Origin: Gammaproteobacteria bacterium
GTDB lineage: Bacteria > Pseudomonadota > Gammaproteobacteria > Steroidobacterales > Steroidobacteraceae
Length of the DNA stretch: 6,480 nt
Assembly (NCBI GenBank): GCA_028293775.1
Contig: JAQGOD010000468.1
Coordinates: 1 to 6,480 of the forward strand
Reading direction: 5' to 3'
The stretch's first letter is position 1. Every line of letters begins with the position of its first letter. Both the position numbers and the translations under genes were made by a program. Shown piece by piece: positions 1-5,941 of this stretch. The notes beneath the pieces are model-generated. The model worked only from the letters and a program-made list of their open reading frames with translations, was not told where the DNA came from and ran no database searches.

Positions 1-1
1 A

Positions 2-874
2 GGCTACCTTGTGGCCGTGCTCGAGGTCTTTAGCGTCGTTTTATTCGCCTGCGCAGTGGCTGCGGAATATGTGGGCACGATCTTTGAGCGACTCATCACG
101 AATAGCATCCTCGCTCGAACCGAAAGCCAGAAGGCTCAAGAGCTGTGGGCGACCCTTATCGAACGATTGCCGATGCCCGCCCTTCTTGTCGATCCGAGCT
201 CACTGCGGATCGTCGCGTGCAGCGACGCCGCGCGCACGTTTCTGCGCATCCGCGATGCCGCGCCCGAAGGCCGTAATCTATTCGAGGTGGCGCGGTTCTC
301 CTTTATCGATCTGGTGCAAGAGCTAATCGCGGGCGCGATCGGCACGGCTTCACTAACAGCCTTGCATGTCGCCGACGAAGTTAAATTGACCCAAGTGAAT
401 GTTTTGCAGGTGGTACACAAGAAGCGGCGACTGGCACTGTTGATGCTGGATGATGTAACGGAAGCTTTTTGCCTGAAGGCGGCGTGGGATACTTCAGAAT
501 ACGCCGCACTCGTGGTCGATGCGCTCGGTCGCGTTCGCGCTTTCAACAAACCTACTGCGGCGCTGTTCAGCGGCGTAGAGGTTGGAGCGAACGCAGAGCA
601 GTTGCTGTCTCAGCTCGTGGCAGGACTGCCGTGGTGGGAGCCTGGTCTCACCCGTCGTCGCAAGATGCACATCGAGATCGATTCTCGCATCTACGAAGTA
701 ACGAGTACCGAAATAGCATTGCCGGGCGAGGAGCAGCGTCTCTACAGCGTGTCGCTGCTTCCCGTCGCCCGTGCAGATTCAATGGGCCCAGCCGGTCTGA
801 CCGGCCGTTTGCCGAAGCCGCAGACCCCGGCCGGCTCGTCTGAAGCAACAGGAAAGCGGCGCGAGCTGCAATGA
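2..874 (+). CDS. Membrane-anchored tandem-PAS sensor protein, 5' end outside window
   Basis: The frame is open to the left edge, so this is probably the C-terminal part of a longer protein; a GTG at 11 is the first possible internal start but has no convincing ribosome binding site in view. Numbering from that GTG, residues 1-25 are hydrophobic and look like a transmembrane helix. Residues about 46-152 look like a PAS fold: LPMPALLVD near the start, a central SDAARTFL stretch, and a final strand ending LDDVTE, typical of a PAS C-terminus. Residues about 158-255 look like a second PAS-like domain (YAALVVDALGRVRAFN onward). The last 30 residues are Pro/Gly/Ser rich and probably disordered. No histidine kinase, GGDEF or EAL output domain follows. 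PAS domains usually bind small ligands or cofactors or mediate protein contacts. The protein may therefore act through a partner, perhaps the GGDEF-EAL protein two genes downstream (inference). PAS assignment is by pattern only. Confidence 0.75.
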   Translation, partial: GYLVAVLEVFSVVLFACAVAAEYVGTIFERLITNSILARTESQKAQELWATLIERLPMPALLVDPSSLRIVACSDAARTFLRIRDAAPEGRNLFEVARFSFIDLVQELIAGAIGTASLTALHVADEVKLTQVNVLQVVHKKRRLALLMLDDVTEAFCLKAAWDTSEYAALVVDALGRVRAFNKPTAALFSGVEVGANAEQLLSQLVAGLPWWEPGLTRRRKMHIEIDSRIYEVTSTEIALPGEEQRLYSVSLLPVARADSMGPAGLTGRLPKPQTPAGSSEATGKRRELQ

Positions 875-1683
875 GGACTGCACCGATGAATCTTGCGTGG
901 ACGTCAATTGCGTTGTTCGCCTGCGTACTATCCGTGTCTTCGGCATCGGCGCAAAGCTCTACCACGGCCGATCGAATTGTGATCAGTGCCGACGGAACCG
1001 CCCTTACGGGAACCAACGGCGGTGGCGGAGCTTCGCTCGGTTGGTTGCACAATTTCGATGAGAGCACCATTGCCGGAATTTCCATCGAGCATCAAGTATT
1101 GGCGAATGCGCAGTGGACCTTTGCGTCGCTCAATGCTTCGGCAACGGTCGGACCCGAGAATCAGCGCTATAGCCTCTACGGGGAAGCGCATGAAGGCCCT
1201 GGCCATGACGGTGCGCGCGCCTTCCATTACAAAATCGAAGCCGGCGGCGTCATAGGCACCTTTGGCCACAAGCTATCGGCGCAACTCGAGGATAAGCGCA
1301 TCGATGTCGAATCTAGCCATGGGAATTTGCCCAAGGTCGGGTTGTCTTACCTCTGGAGCCCGCATCTCATGACCTCGGCGGCATACCAGTATTCGGTGAG
1401 CGGCAATCTCGGTACCCGTCTCCCATCGGCCAGAATCGACGGCTATTGGGCGACCGTGAACTTGTTCGGTGGCGTATCGTGGGGACCGACTTCACCCGTC
1501 GTATTTAACTTACCCACGGGTCTCGTTTCGCAAGTGCGCCACCTTAAGGAAGGATATATTGGAGCGTCCAAGCCCTTTCCTAAGCTGCGCAGCGACTTGA
1601 CGCTGGTCGCCGACTATATCGACCTGTCCGGCATCAAGAAATCGACTGTGACGCTCAATTATATTTTCCATATCGGCCGATAA
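871..1683 (+). CDS. Predicted outer-membrane beta-barrel protein, function unknown
   Basis: A 270-residue protein with a clear Sec signal peptide: short charged N-terminus, hydrophobic core (residues about 9-23), then A-S-A before Gln28 as a type I cleavage site. The mature part alternates hydrophobic and polar residues, is rich in Gly, Ser, Tyr and Trp, and has recurring strand-like segments such as GASLGWLHNF, RYSLYGEA, PKVGLSYLW and TVTLNYIFHI, the last near the C-terminus as in outer-membrane barrels. I do not recognise a named family. The annotated start overlaps the previous stop as ATGA, which suggests translational coupling. A second ATG at 886 lies 9 bases after GAGG (873-876) and would give a shorter 265-residue form with a more conventional signal peptide. 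The next gene follows after 12 bases, so barrel and c-di-GMP enzyme are probably made together. It could be a porin-like channel, an adhesin-type surface protein or a secretion pore; the sequence does not decide. Confidence 0.8.
   Translation: MRTAPMNLAWTSIALFACVLSVSSASAQSSTTADRIVISADGTALTGTNGGGGASLGWLHNFDESTIAGISIEHQVLANAQWTFASLNASATVGPENQRYSLYGEAHEGPGHDGARAFHYKIEAGGVIGTFGHKLSAQLEDKRIDVESSHGNLPKVGLSYLWSPHLMTSAAYQYSVSGNLGTRLPSARIDGYWATVNLFGGVSWGPTSPVVFNLPTGLVSQVRHLKEGYIGASKPFPKLRSDLTLVADYIDLSGIKKSTVTLNYIFHIGR
873..876 (+). promoter_or_regulatory. Shine-Dalgarno GAGG favouring the ATG at 886
   Basis: GAGG sits 9 bases before the ATG at 886. The ATG at 871 has only AGGAAAG (850-856) at a longer distance, about 14 bases. 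The site therefore supports 886 as an alternative or main start of the barrel gene. Both starts keep the signal peptide. Confidence 0.4.
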
Positions 1684-1695
1684 GAGTTCCGAACG

Positions 1696-4263
1696 ATGAA
1701 GTCGTTCTTCCGCAGCTTCGGTTTTTTGCCCCCGGTGGTTGTGTTCCTCGTCGTGCTGGCGGCCGGATCGCGTCTCATCTATCTAAGTGTTCAGCACCAC
1801 GCTGCCGCCGCGCGCGTTACCGCAGCCACGGTGGCTGCCGCTTACGTGAAGAAAATCGAGCCTGCTTTGCAAAAGCTGGCGGCGCTTGCGGCAGAACAAG
1901 CAGATTCGGCCGCCAAAACGTTGCAGAGTACCGGGGACGTGGCCTCGTTGGGATCTGAACCGCCGGCAGCCAATGCATTTTGGATGAGCGCTGATGACCG
2001 GGTCCTGGTCGCGCGAGATACCGAAGCTCAGATCGCAAGCGGAATCGCCAGTGAATGGAAATCGGTCGAATCTGGCCGCGCTGTACGGCAATCGACGGTT
2101 CTCGGTCCGATGCGCCTGGGCAGCGAATGGATCATTGCAGTAAGAGTTCCGATCGCGGCAGGAACGCCTGAGGCCACTCCGACCGTTAAGGGCTGGTCCG
2201 TCGCCTATGCCGACTTGGAAGAACTCATCGCCGACGCCCATTTGGCCCGTCTCGTCGATGTGGGCTACGACTTTGCGCTTGTGCAGGTTGAGCCGCGCAG
2301 CGCCTCGCCTCGAATTTTTGTAAGCTCGCGCACCGAACCGCTCGCCGACGCAATCGCCGCTCCGATCGCCTTATCCGCAGCGCCCGCCACACCGGGAAGT
2401 TATTTGGAGCTGGTGTTGCGACCCCGCGCAGGCTGGTTTCCTTCCAGTTTGCTCGCTTCGGAAATAGCGCTCCTCGCGTTTCTGTGCTGGCTGTTGACAT
2501 TCGGTACCTACGATCTGGTCCACGAATTGCAACGCGCAAAATCCTTCGTGGCGATCTCGAGACGTCGAGTGCACCAAGTCAACCAGCAACTCGCTGCGGA
2601 GATGCAGCAGCGGTTGAAGCTTCAGGAAACCTTCGACCATGCGCTTTTTCACGACACCTTTACCGGGCTGCCGAATCGGCGCTATTTCATGGATCAACTC
2701 GACGGCGCGCTTCGGGAATTGCGCAGCAAGCGGCGCTTGCGCATCGCCGTCATTATCGTGGACATCTCCCGGTTCAACCTCATCAATCACCTGCTGGGCC
2801 ACACCGCCGGAGATGATCTGATGGTCCAGGTTGCTCGCCGCTTCGAGGAGAGCAAATCAGCACTTGACGGAACGCTCGCACGGTGGAGCGGCGATCAATT
2901 TGCGCTGTTGCTTCTGGATGTGGCTTCCTCGGAGGCGGCCCTCAAAGTTGCCAATTTGCTCCAAGAACAACTGCGATCGCCATTTCACTTGCGCCGGCAT
3001 CAACTCAGCGTTGCCGCGACGCTTGGAGTCACGTGCGTCGAATCGGGACAAGAGCGCGCCGAAGATATTATGCGAGAGGCGGACATCGCAGTATCAGTCG
3101 CGAAGCGCCAGGAAACCACCAAAGCGGTTCTTTACGCGCCAAATATGGGTCAAGCAGCTGATCTCGTCAGCTTGGAGGCGGACCTGCACCTGGCGTTGCA
3201 AAAGAACCAACTGCGATTGGTGTTTCAACCGATCGTCGATCTCGCCACTTTCAAAATGGTGGGCGCGGAAGCCTTGCTGCGCTGGAGACATCCAGTGGAA
3301 GGTTTGCTTACCCCGGATCGGTTCCTGCGCCAGGCGGAAGATGCCGGGTTGATGGTTCCAATTACACGTTGGGTCGTTCAACAAGTGATCGGCATCCTGG
3401 CAGGCTGGCGCCAGCAATTGCAAGCGGACCAGAAGTTCTACATCAGCATCAACCTTTCCCCTTCTGGGTTGCGCGATCCAGGCCTTGTCGGACACATCGC
3501 GTCCCTGTTGCGCGAGAAGAAACTGCAGCCGGCCTTGCTCAAATTCGAGATGACCGAATTGGCGCTTGTAGGGAACGTCGCGGCGGCGCGAGAAAGTCTC
3601 CAGCGCCTGCACGAGATGGGAATCCAATTGATGCTGGACGATTTTGGAACCGGCTATTCTTCTCTGAGCAATCTTCAGTTATTTCCTTTCGACTTGGTAA
3701 AAATTGATTGTCCGTTCGTCGACAGCCGAGGCGTGTTTCAAGCCAACATGAGCATGGTCGCTGCCATGATACAGCTCGCCGGCAGCTTGGATCTCACGTC
3801 GATTGCAGAAATTGTTGAAAGTGAGGCCGCCGCCGCAGCGCTCAAAGCAATGGGCTGCCGCTTCGGTCAGGGCTATTACTTCAGCGAGCCCATCGAGGCT
3901 GACGCAGCATTGAAAAGACTACGCGCCCAAGATTCCTTCATGCCCGCAGAGAAGCCTTCGGAGTTGACCGTCATGAGTCCGCCCAACCAGGACGGATCGC
4001 AGACTCTCATTCTGCGTCGTCTCCAAGACCCCTCGAGCCCCGAGCCGGCGACTTCGCAGACCGTGATCGTTCGTCCGCTGGAAGCGGGCGGCGCGCAAGA
4101 AGTCATCATCAGCAGCACCCGAGACCCGGCCGTTCCTGCGACATCGGAAACCCTCAAAATTCGCGCCATCGTGGAAGATACTTCGTCTACGGTCATGTTG
4201 CCGATAGAAATGCTTGGTTTCGAAGACGAGGATGAGGACGACGACGAAGACGAGGACGACTAG
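1696..4263 (+). CDS. Inner-membrane c-di-GMP phosphodiesterase with degenerate GGDEF and intact EAL domain
   Basis: 855 residues. Order: transmembrane helix at about 12-31; periplasmic sensor region 32-248, perhaps CHASE/PDC-like, ending LRPRAGW as many such sensors do; transmembrane helix about 250-270; signalling helix or coiled coil 275-315; GGDEF-like domain about 316-485; EAL domain about 490-745; repetitive tail 750-842; acidic end 843-855. The GGDEF motif reads SGDQF (398-402), losing the metal-binding Glu, and I see no RxxD inhibitory site before it. Asp356, Asn364 and Asp373 are kept, so GTP binding without cyclase activity is possible. The EAL domain keeps the expected catalytic set: Glu525 (EAL), Asn586, Glu618, Asp648-Asp649 (DDFGTGYSS), Lys669, Glu705 and Gln725 (GQGY); one departure is AEIVE for the usual AEGVE. 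It should hydrolyse c-di-GMP to pGpG, with the periplasmic domain and GGDEF as likely controls. The start has only a weak AAGAG site at 1682-1686 beside the upstream stop, consistent with coupled translation. Confidence 0.93.
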   Translation: MKSFFRSFGFLPPVVVFLVVLAAGSRLIYLSVQHHAAAARVTAATVAAAYVKKIEPALQKLAALAAEQADSAAKTLQSTGDVASLGSEPPAANAFWMSADDRVLVARDTEAQIASGIASEWKSVESGRAVRQSTVLGPMRLGSEWIIAVRVPIAAGTPEATPTVKGWSVAYADLEELIADAHLARLVDVGYDFALVQVEPRSASPRIFVSSRTEPLADAIAAPIALSAAPATPGSYLELVLRPRAGWFPSSLLASEIALLAFLCWLLTFGTYDLVHELQRAKSFVAISRRRVHQVNQQLAAEMQQRLKLQETFDHALFHDTFTGLPNRRYFMDQLDGALRELRSKRRLRIAVIIVDISRFNLINHLLGHTAGDDLMVQVARRFEESKSALDGTLARWSGDQFALLLLDVASSEAALKVANLLQEQLRSPFHLRRHQLSVAATLGVTCVESGQERAEDIMREADIAVSVAKRQETTKAVLYAPNMGQAADLVSLEADLHLALQKNQLRLVFQPIVDLATFKMVGAEALLRWRHPVEGLLTPDRFLRQAEDAGLMVPITRWVVQQVIGILAGWRQQLQADQKFYISINLSPSGLRDPGLVGHIASLLREKKLQPALLKFEMTELALVGNVAAARESLQRLHEMGIQLMLDDFGTGYSSLSNLQLFPFDLVKIDCPFVDSRGVFQANMSMVAAMIQLAGSLDLTSIAEIVESEAAAAALKAMGCRFGQGYYFSEPIEADAALKRLRAQDSFMPAEKPSELTVMSPPNQDGSQTLILRRLQDPSSPEPATSQTVIVRPLEAGGAQEVIISSTRDPAVPATSETLKIRAIVEDTSSTVMLPIEMLGFEDEDEDDDEDEDD
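3957..4221 (+). other. Repetitive Ser/Thr-hydrophobic tail in the GGDEF-EAL protein
   Basis: After the EAL domain, residues about 755-842 carry a recurring short motif: SELTVMS (755), SQTLILR (768), SQTVIVR (787), AQEVIIS (800), SETLKIR (817) and SSTVMLP (830). Spacings are 13, 19, 13, 17 and 13 residues, and Pro/Glu/Asp-rich linkers lie between. This looks like a set of degenerate beta-strand or peptide-binding repeats. EAL proteins normally end soon after the GQGY-FSxP segment, so this is an added module of unknown function. Confidence 0.6.
4222..4260 (+). repeat. GAN-codon low-complexity tract coding a 13-residue acidic C-terminus
   Basis: Thirteen consecutive codons (GAA, GAC, GAG, GAT) encode only Asp and Glu, residues 843-855, ending directly at the TAG stop. 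At DNA level it is an imperfect purine-rich triplet repeat, a type that can change length by slippage in whole codons without shifting the frame. Acidic ends can bind cations or basic partners, or mimic nucleic acid; which applies here is not visible. Confidence 0.8.
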
Positions 4264-4280
4264 CCGTCCTCCTCGAGGAG
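4252..4280 (+). promoter_or_regulatory. Two mutually exclusive RNA hairpins over the oxidoreductase ribosome binding site
   Basis: GAGGACG (4252-4258) can pair with CGTCCTC (4265-4271) around a 6-base loop spanning the TAG stop. The 12-base palindrome CTCCTCGAGGAG (4269-4280) can fold as CTCC with GGAG and a TCGA loop, hiding the Shine-Dalgarno site. The two share bases 4269-4271 and so compete. GAGGACG also occurs at 4234-4240 and could pair with the same partner. A ribosome finishing the upstream gene could open the blocking hairpin. There is no T-run, so it does not look like an intrinsic terminator. Confidence 0.4.
4275..4280 (+). promoter_or_regulatory. Shine-Dalgarno GAGGAG deciding the GTG start at 4288
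   Basis: GAGGAG lies 7 bases before the GTG at 4288, an ideal spacing. Translation from there begins with the expected N-terminal strand of the MDR fold, so GTG rather than a later ATG is the start. Confidence 0.75.
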
Positions 4281-4287
4281 CCTATCG

Positions 4288-5304
4288 GTGAGGCAGATCT
4301 ACATTATCGGGCACGGCGGCCCGGAGAAATTGCAGGTACGCGAATCGCCCGACCCGCAGCCTCGCGATGCCGAGCTGCGCATACGCGTCAAAGCGTGTGG
4401 CATTAATTTCGCCGACATCCTGGCAAGACAGGGTTTGTACCCAGACGCCCCGAAAGTACCGTGCGTCGTCGGTTACGAAGTATCGGGCAACGTGGATGCG
4501 GCAGGACCAAAGGCACGGCAGGATTGGATCGGCCGCGACGTTTTCGCGCTCACGCGATTCGGCGGCTACGCAGACGCGGTGGTTGTGCCCGAGATCCGGG
4601 TATTCGACAAACCTGCTTCACTCAGCCATGAGCAATGCGCGGCGTTTCCGGTGAATTACCTGACGGTATGGCAGCTGCTCGTGGTCATGGGCTCGTTGTC
4701 CGCCGACGAAACGGTGCTGATCCACAACGCCGGCGGCGGTGTCGGCCTTGCCGCCATTGATGTCGCGCGCCATATCGGCGCGAGGATGATCGGCACTGCC
4801 AGCAGCGGCAAGCACGCATTCCTCAAGGAGCGCGGTCTGCACGAAGCGATCGACTATCGCAGCAAGGACTGGTCGACGGAACTGGCGCGCCTGACTGGCG
4901 GACTGGGTGCGGAGCTGATCATCGATCCAATTGGCGGCAGGCACTGGAAAAAAAGCTACAAGGCCTTGCGTCATACCGGACGGCTCGGCATGTTCGGCAT
5001 CTCCGTCGCTTCCGACTCGGGCAGACTCGCTTCGCTGAAGTTACTTGGGGCCGCGCTGGGCATGCCGCTCTTTCACCCGCTGGCACTTATGAGTCGGAAC
5101 CGCGCAGTGTTCGGAGTCAACCTGGGACACCTCTGGCATGAGCCTGAGAAGATTCGGGCATGGGCCGACATGCTGCTTCGAGGCGTCGCCGATGGCTGGG
5201 TGCGTCCACACGTCGACAGGGCCTTTGCATTCGACCGCGCCGGCGAGGCCCACGCCTACATTGAAGCGCGCAGAAACATCGGCAAGGTCGTATTGACCCC
5301 ATAG
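4288..5304 (+). CDS. Zinc-independent MDR-family quinone oxidoreductase, VAT-1-like
   Basis: 338 residues, a normal length for the medium-chain dehydrogenase/reductase superfamily. The N-terminal GroES-like domain has GINFADILARQGLYP (38-52) and a VPCVVGYEVSG segment (57-67), both typical of quinone oxidoreductases. The Rossmann domain has the nucleotide-binding motif NAGGGVGLAAIDVA (147-160), and the C-terminus ends in the usual RRNIGKVVLTP strand. The cysteine and histidine ligands of zinc alcohol dehydrogenases are absent. The 250-285 region, with FHPLALMSRNRAVFGVNLGHLW, resembles VAT-1-type members. The expected activity is NADPH-dependent reduction of quinones or other electrophilic carbonyls in the cytosol; the true substrate is unknown. 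It starts 24 bases after the c-di-GMP gene, so it is probably co-transcribed. A functional link to signalling is not evident and it may be a passenger. It converges on the next gene with 26 bases between stops and no clear terminator. Confidence 0.9.
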   Translation: MRQIYIIGHGGPEKLQVRESPDPQPRDAELRIRVKACGINFADILARQGLYPDAPKVPCVVGYEVSGNVDAAGPKARQDWIGRDVFALTRFGGYADAVVVPEIRVFDKPASLSHEQCAAFPVNYLTVWQLLVVMGSLSADETVLIHNAGGGVGLAAIDVARHIGARMIGTASSGKHAFLKERGLHEAIDYRSKDWSTELARLTGGLGAELIIDPIGGRHWKKSYKALRHTGRLGMFGISVASDSGRLASLKLLGAALGMPLFHPLALMSRNRAVFGVNLGHLWHEPEKIRAWADMLLRGVADGWVRPHVDRAFAFDRAGEAHAYIEARRNIGKVVLTP

Positions 5305-5330
5305 AGATTCGTCGCAAACCAAGTCCTAAG

Positions 5331-5696
5331 TTACTCCTTGCGCGAGGACTCAGTCTGCTGTTCGATCTCGGCGGCGCTGTCGCCTCTAATGCCTGCGGAC
5401 ACCAGCCCTATCGCCCTTGTCAGCTCGATGTTACGGTTGCGCAAGTCAATGTAAAACTGATCCAGGCCGTCAGCGATCTGCCGATAGGCAGCCCCTCCGA
5501 TGCAGGCTGGGCGAGCGATCCCAGCTGTAGTCCTCGAGCAGTCCGGGCTTTGGGACAGCTCGCCATCGACGTATCCCATCACATAGCCCACCTTGGCGTT
5601 TTCCTCGATTGATCTCCACCAGCTTCCATCCCTATGATCATTGGCCTGGGCCAGGCTACTCCAAGCCAATAATCCCGCGATGATCCACTTGCCCAT
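5331..5696 (-). CDS. Small exported protein of unknown function with two cysteines
   Basis: 121 residues on the minus strand. Residues 1-18 are a Sec signal peptide with A-Q-A before Asn19 as cleavage site, so the mature protein of about 103 residues should be periplasmic or secreted. Cys53 and Cys65 may form a disulfide. The core contains VGYVMGYVDGEL (36-47) and GLDQFYIDLRNRNIELTRAI (77-96). I associate that pattern with small uncharacterised exported proteins having a Y-x-x-GY-x-DG segment and a later FY-x-D-x-RN segment, but no function is known to me. The last 16 residues are polar and likely disordered. GGGGAG (complement of 5703-5708) lies 6 bases before the ATG and supports this start. 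It faces the oxidoreductase tail to tail and is divergent from the small gene at 5942, so it is probably its own transcription unit. A Rap1a/Tai-like immunity fold is a remote alternative. Confidence 0.8.
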   Translation of the reverse strand: MGKWIIAGLLAWSSLAQANDHRDGSWWRSIEENAKVGYVMGYVDGELSQSPDCSRTTAGIARPACIGGAAYRQIADGLDQFYIDLRNRNIELTRAIGLVSAGIRGDSAAEIEQQTESSRKE

Positions 5697-5823
5697 GCGA
5701 AGCTCCCCGCCATAACTATCAAGATGCTACCGAGATCGTGCCGGCGAATCTGGACGTTTCCGACAGTTTTACCGCTTTTCCCTTCCTGCCGCAGGAACCC
5801 TCATGTGGGCGGTCAAGTGGCCC

Positions 5824-5854
5824 ATTGCGGGTGCCGAAAGCCGGCACCCGCAAT
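5824..5854. repeat. Perfect 13-bp inverted repeat (hairpin) with 5-base loop
   Basis: ATTGCGGGTGCCG (5824-5836) and CGGCACCCGCAAT (5842-5854) are exact reverse complements around AAAGC. The G+C-rich stem would be very stable in RNA or single-stranded DNA. Neither flank has a T-run, so it is not a standard intrinsic terminator on either strand. Its place between divergent genes makes termination less likely still. It may be a REP-type palindromic unit or a leader hairpin. Confidence 0.75.
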
Positions 5855-5855
5855 C

Positions 5856-5869
5856 TTACCCATTGGTAA
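5856..5869. promoter_or_regulatory. Small dyad TTACC-N4-GGTAA, possible operator
   Basis: Five-base arms around CATT lie directly after the large hairpin and overlap a weak -35-like TTGGTA (5863-5868). The position would suit a repressor site for the small gene at 5942. A dyad this short can arise by chance. Confidence 0.2.
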
Positions 5870-5926
5870 CTACATTATCGGCCTACAAAATTCCGCGGCC
5901 CAAGCGACGTAATATGTGCCTTGTCG

Positions 5927-5934
5927 AAAGGAGG
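5927..5934 (+). promoter_or_regulatory. Near-perfect Shine-Dalgarno AAAGGAGG for the small gene
   Basis: AAAGGAGG ends 7 bases before the ATG at 5942. This fixes the start there and excludes the in-frame TTG at 5921, which lies upstream of the site. It is the strongest ribosome binding site in the window. Confidence 0.85.
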
Positions 5935-5941
5935 GGCTGCA

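Larger units (their letters stand above)
5697..5941. other. 245-base divergent spacer with three inverted repeats
   Basis: This spacer separates the minus-strand exported-protein gene from the plus-strand coiled-coil gene, so it should carry the promoters of both. Visible structure: a small dyad TTCCTG-CCG-CAGGAA (5783-5797), a strong hairpin (5824-5854) and a dyad TTACC-CATT-GGTAA (5856-5869). For the plus-strand gene a weak promoter could be TTGGTA (5863-5868) with TACAAA (5884-5889), each 4 of 6 to consensus with a 15-base gap; I would not rely on it. I found no convincing promoter for the minus-strand gene. A plus-strand open frame from 5724 has no ribosome binding site and runs through the hairpin, so I treat it as non-coding. 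Confidence 0.6.

Noticed and set aside
136..549. Minus-strand open frame of 137 codons opposite the PAS gene
   Set aside because: It lies fully inside the PAS reading frame, has low-complexity Arg/Ser/Ala composition and no domain pattern; such frames are common opposite high-G+C genes.
1681..2152. 12-base direct repeat TAAGAGTTCCGA at 1681-1692 and 2141-2152
   Set aside because: About one such pair is expected by chance in a window of this size, and the two sites share no context.
2494..2499. Consensus -35 hexamer TTGACA inside the GGDEF-EAL gene
   Set aside because: No -10-like hexamer lies at 16-18 bases, and there is no gene start just downstream.
4252..4271. Inverted repeat across the stop codon of the GGDEF-EAL gene as a terminator
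   Set aside because: No T-run follows and the next gene's ribosome binding site is only a few bases away, so a translational role fits better.
5305..5330. Search for a shared terminator between the convergent oxidoreductase and exported-protein genes
   Set aside because: The 26-base gap has no inverted repeat or T-run.
5783..5797. Dyad TTCCTG-CCG-CAGGAA
   Set aside because: A six-base stem with a three-base loop and no T-run; too weak to annotate alone, so noted only within the spacer description.
5724..5912. Plus-strand open frame of 62 codons in the divergent spacer
   Set aside because: No ribosome binding site, biased Cys/Pro/Arg composition, and it runs through the perfect hairpin.
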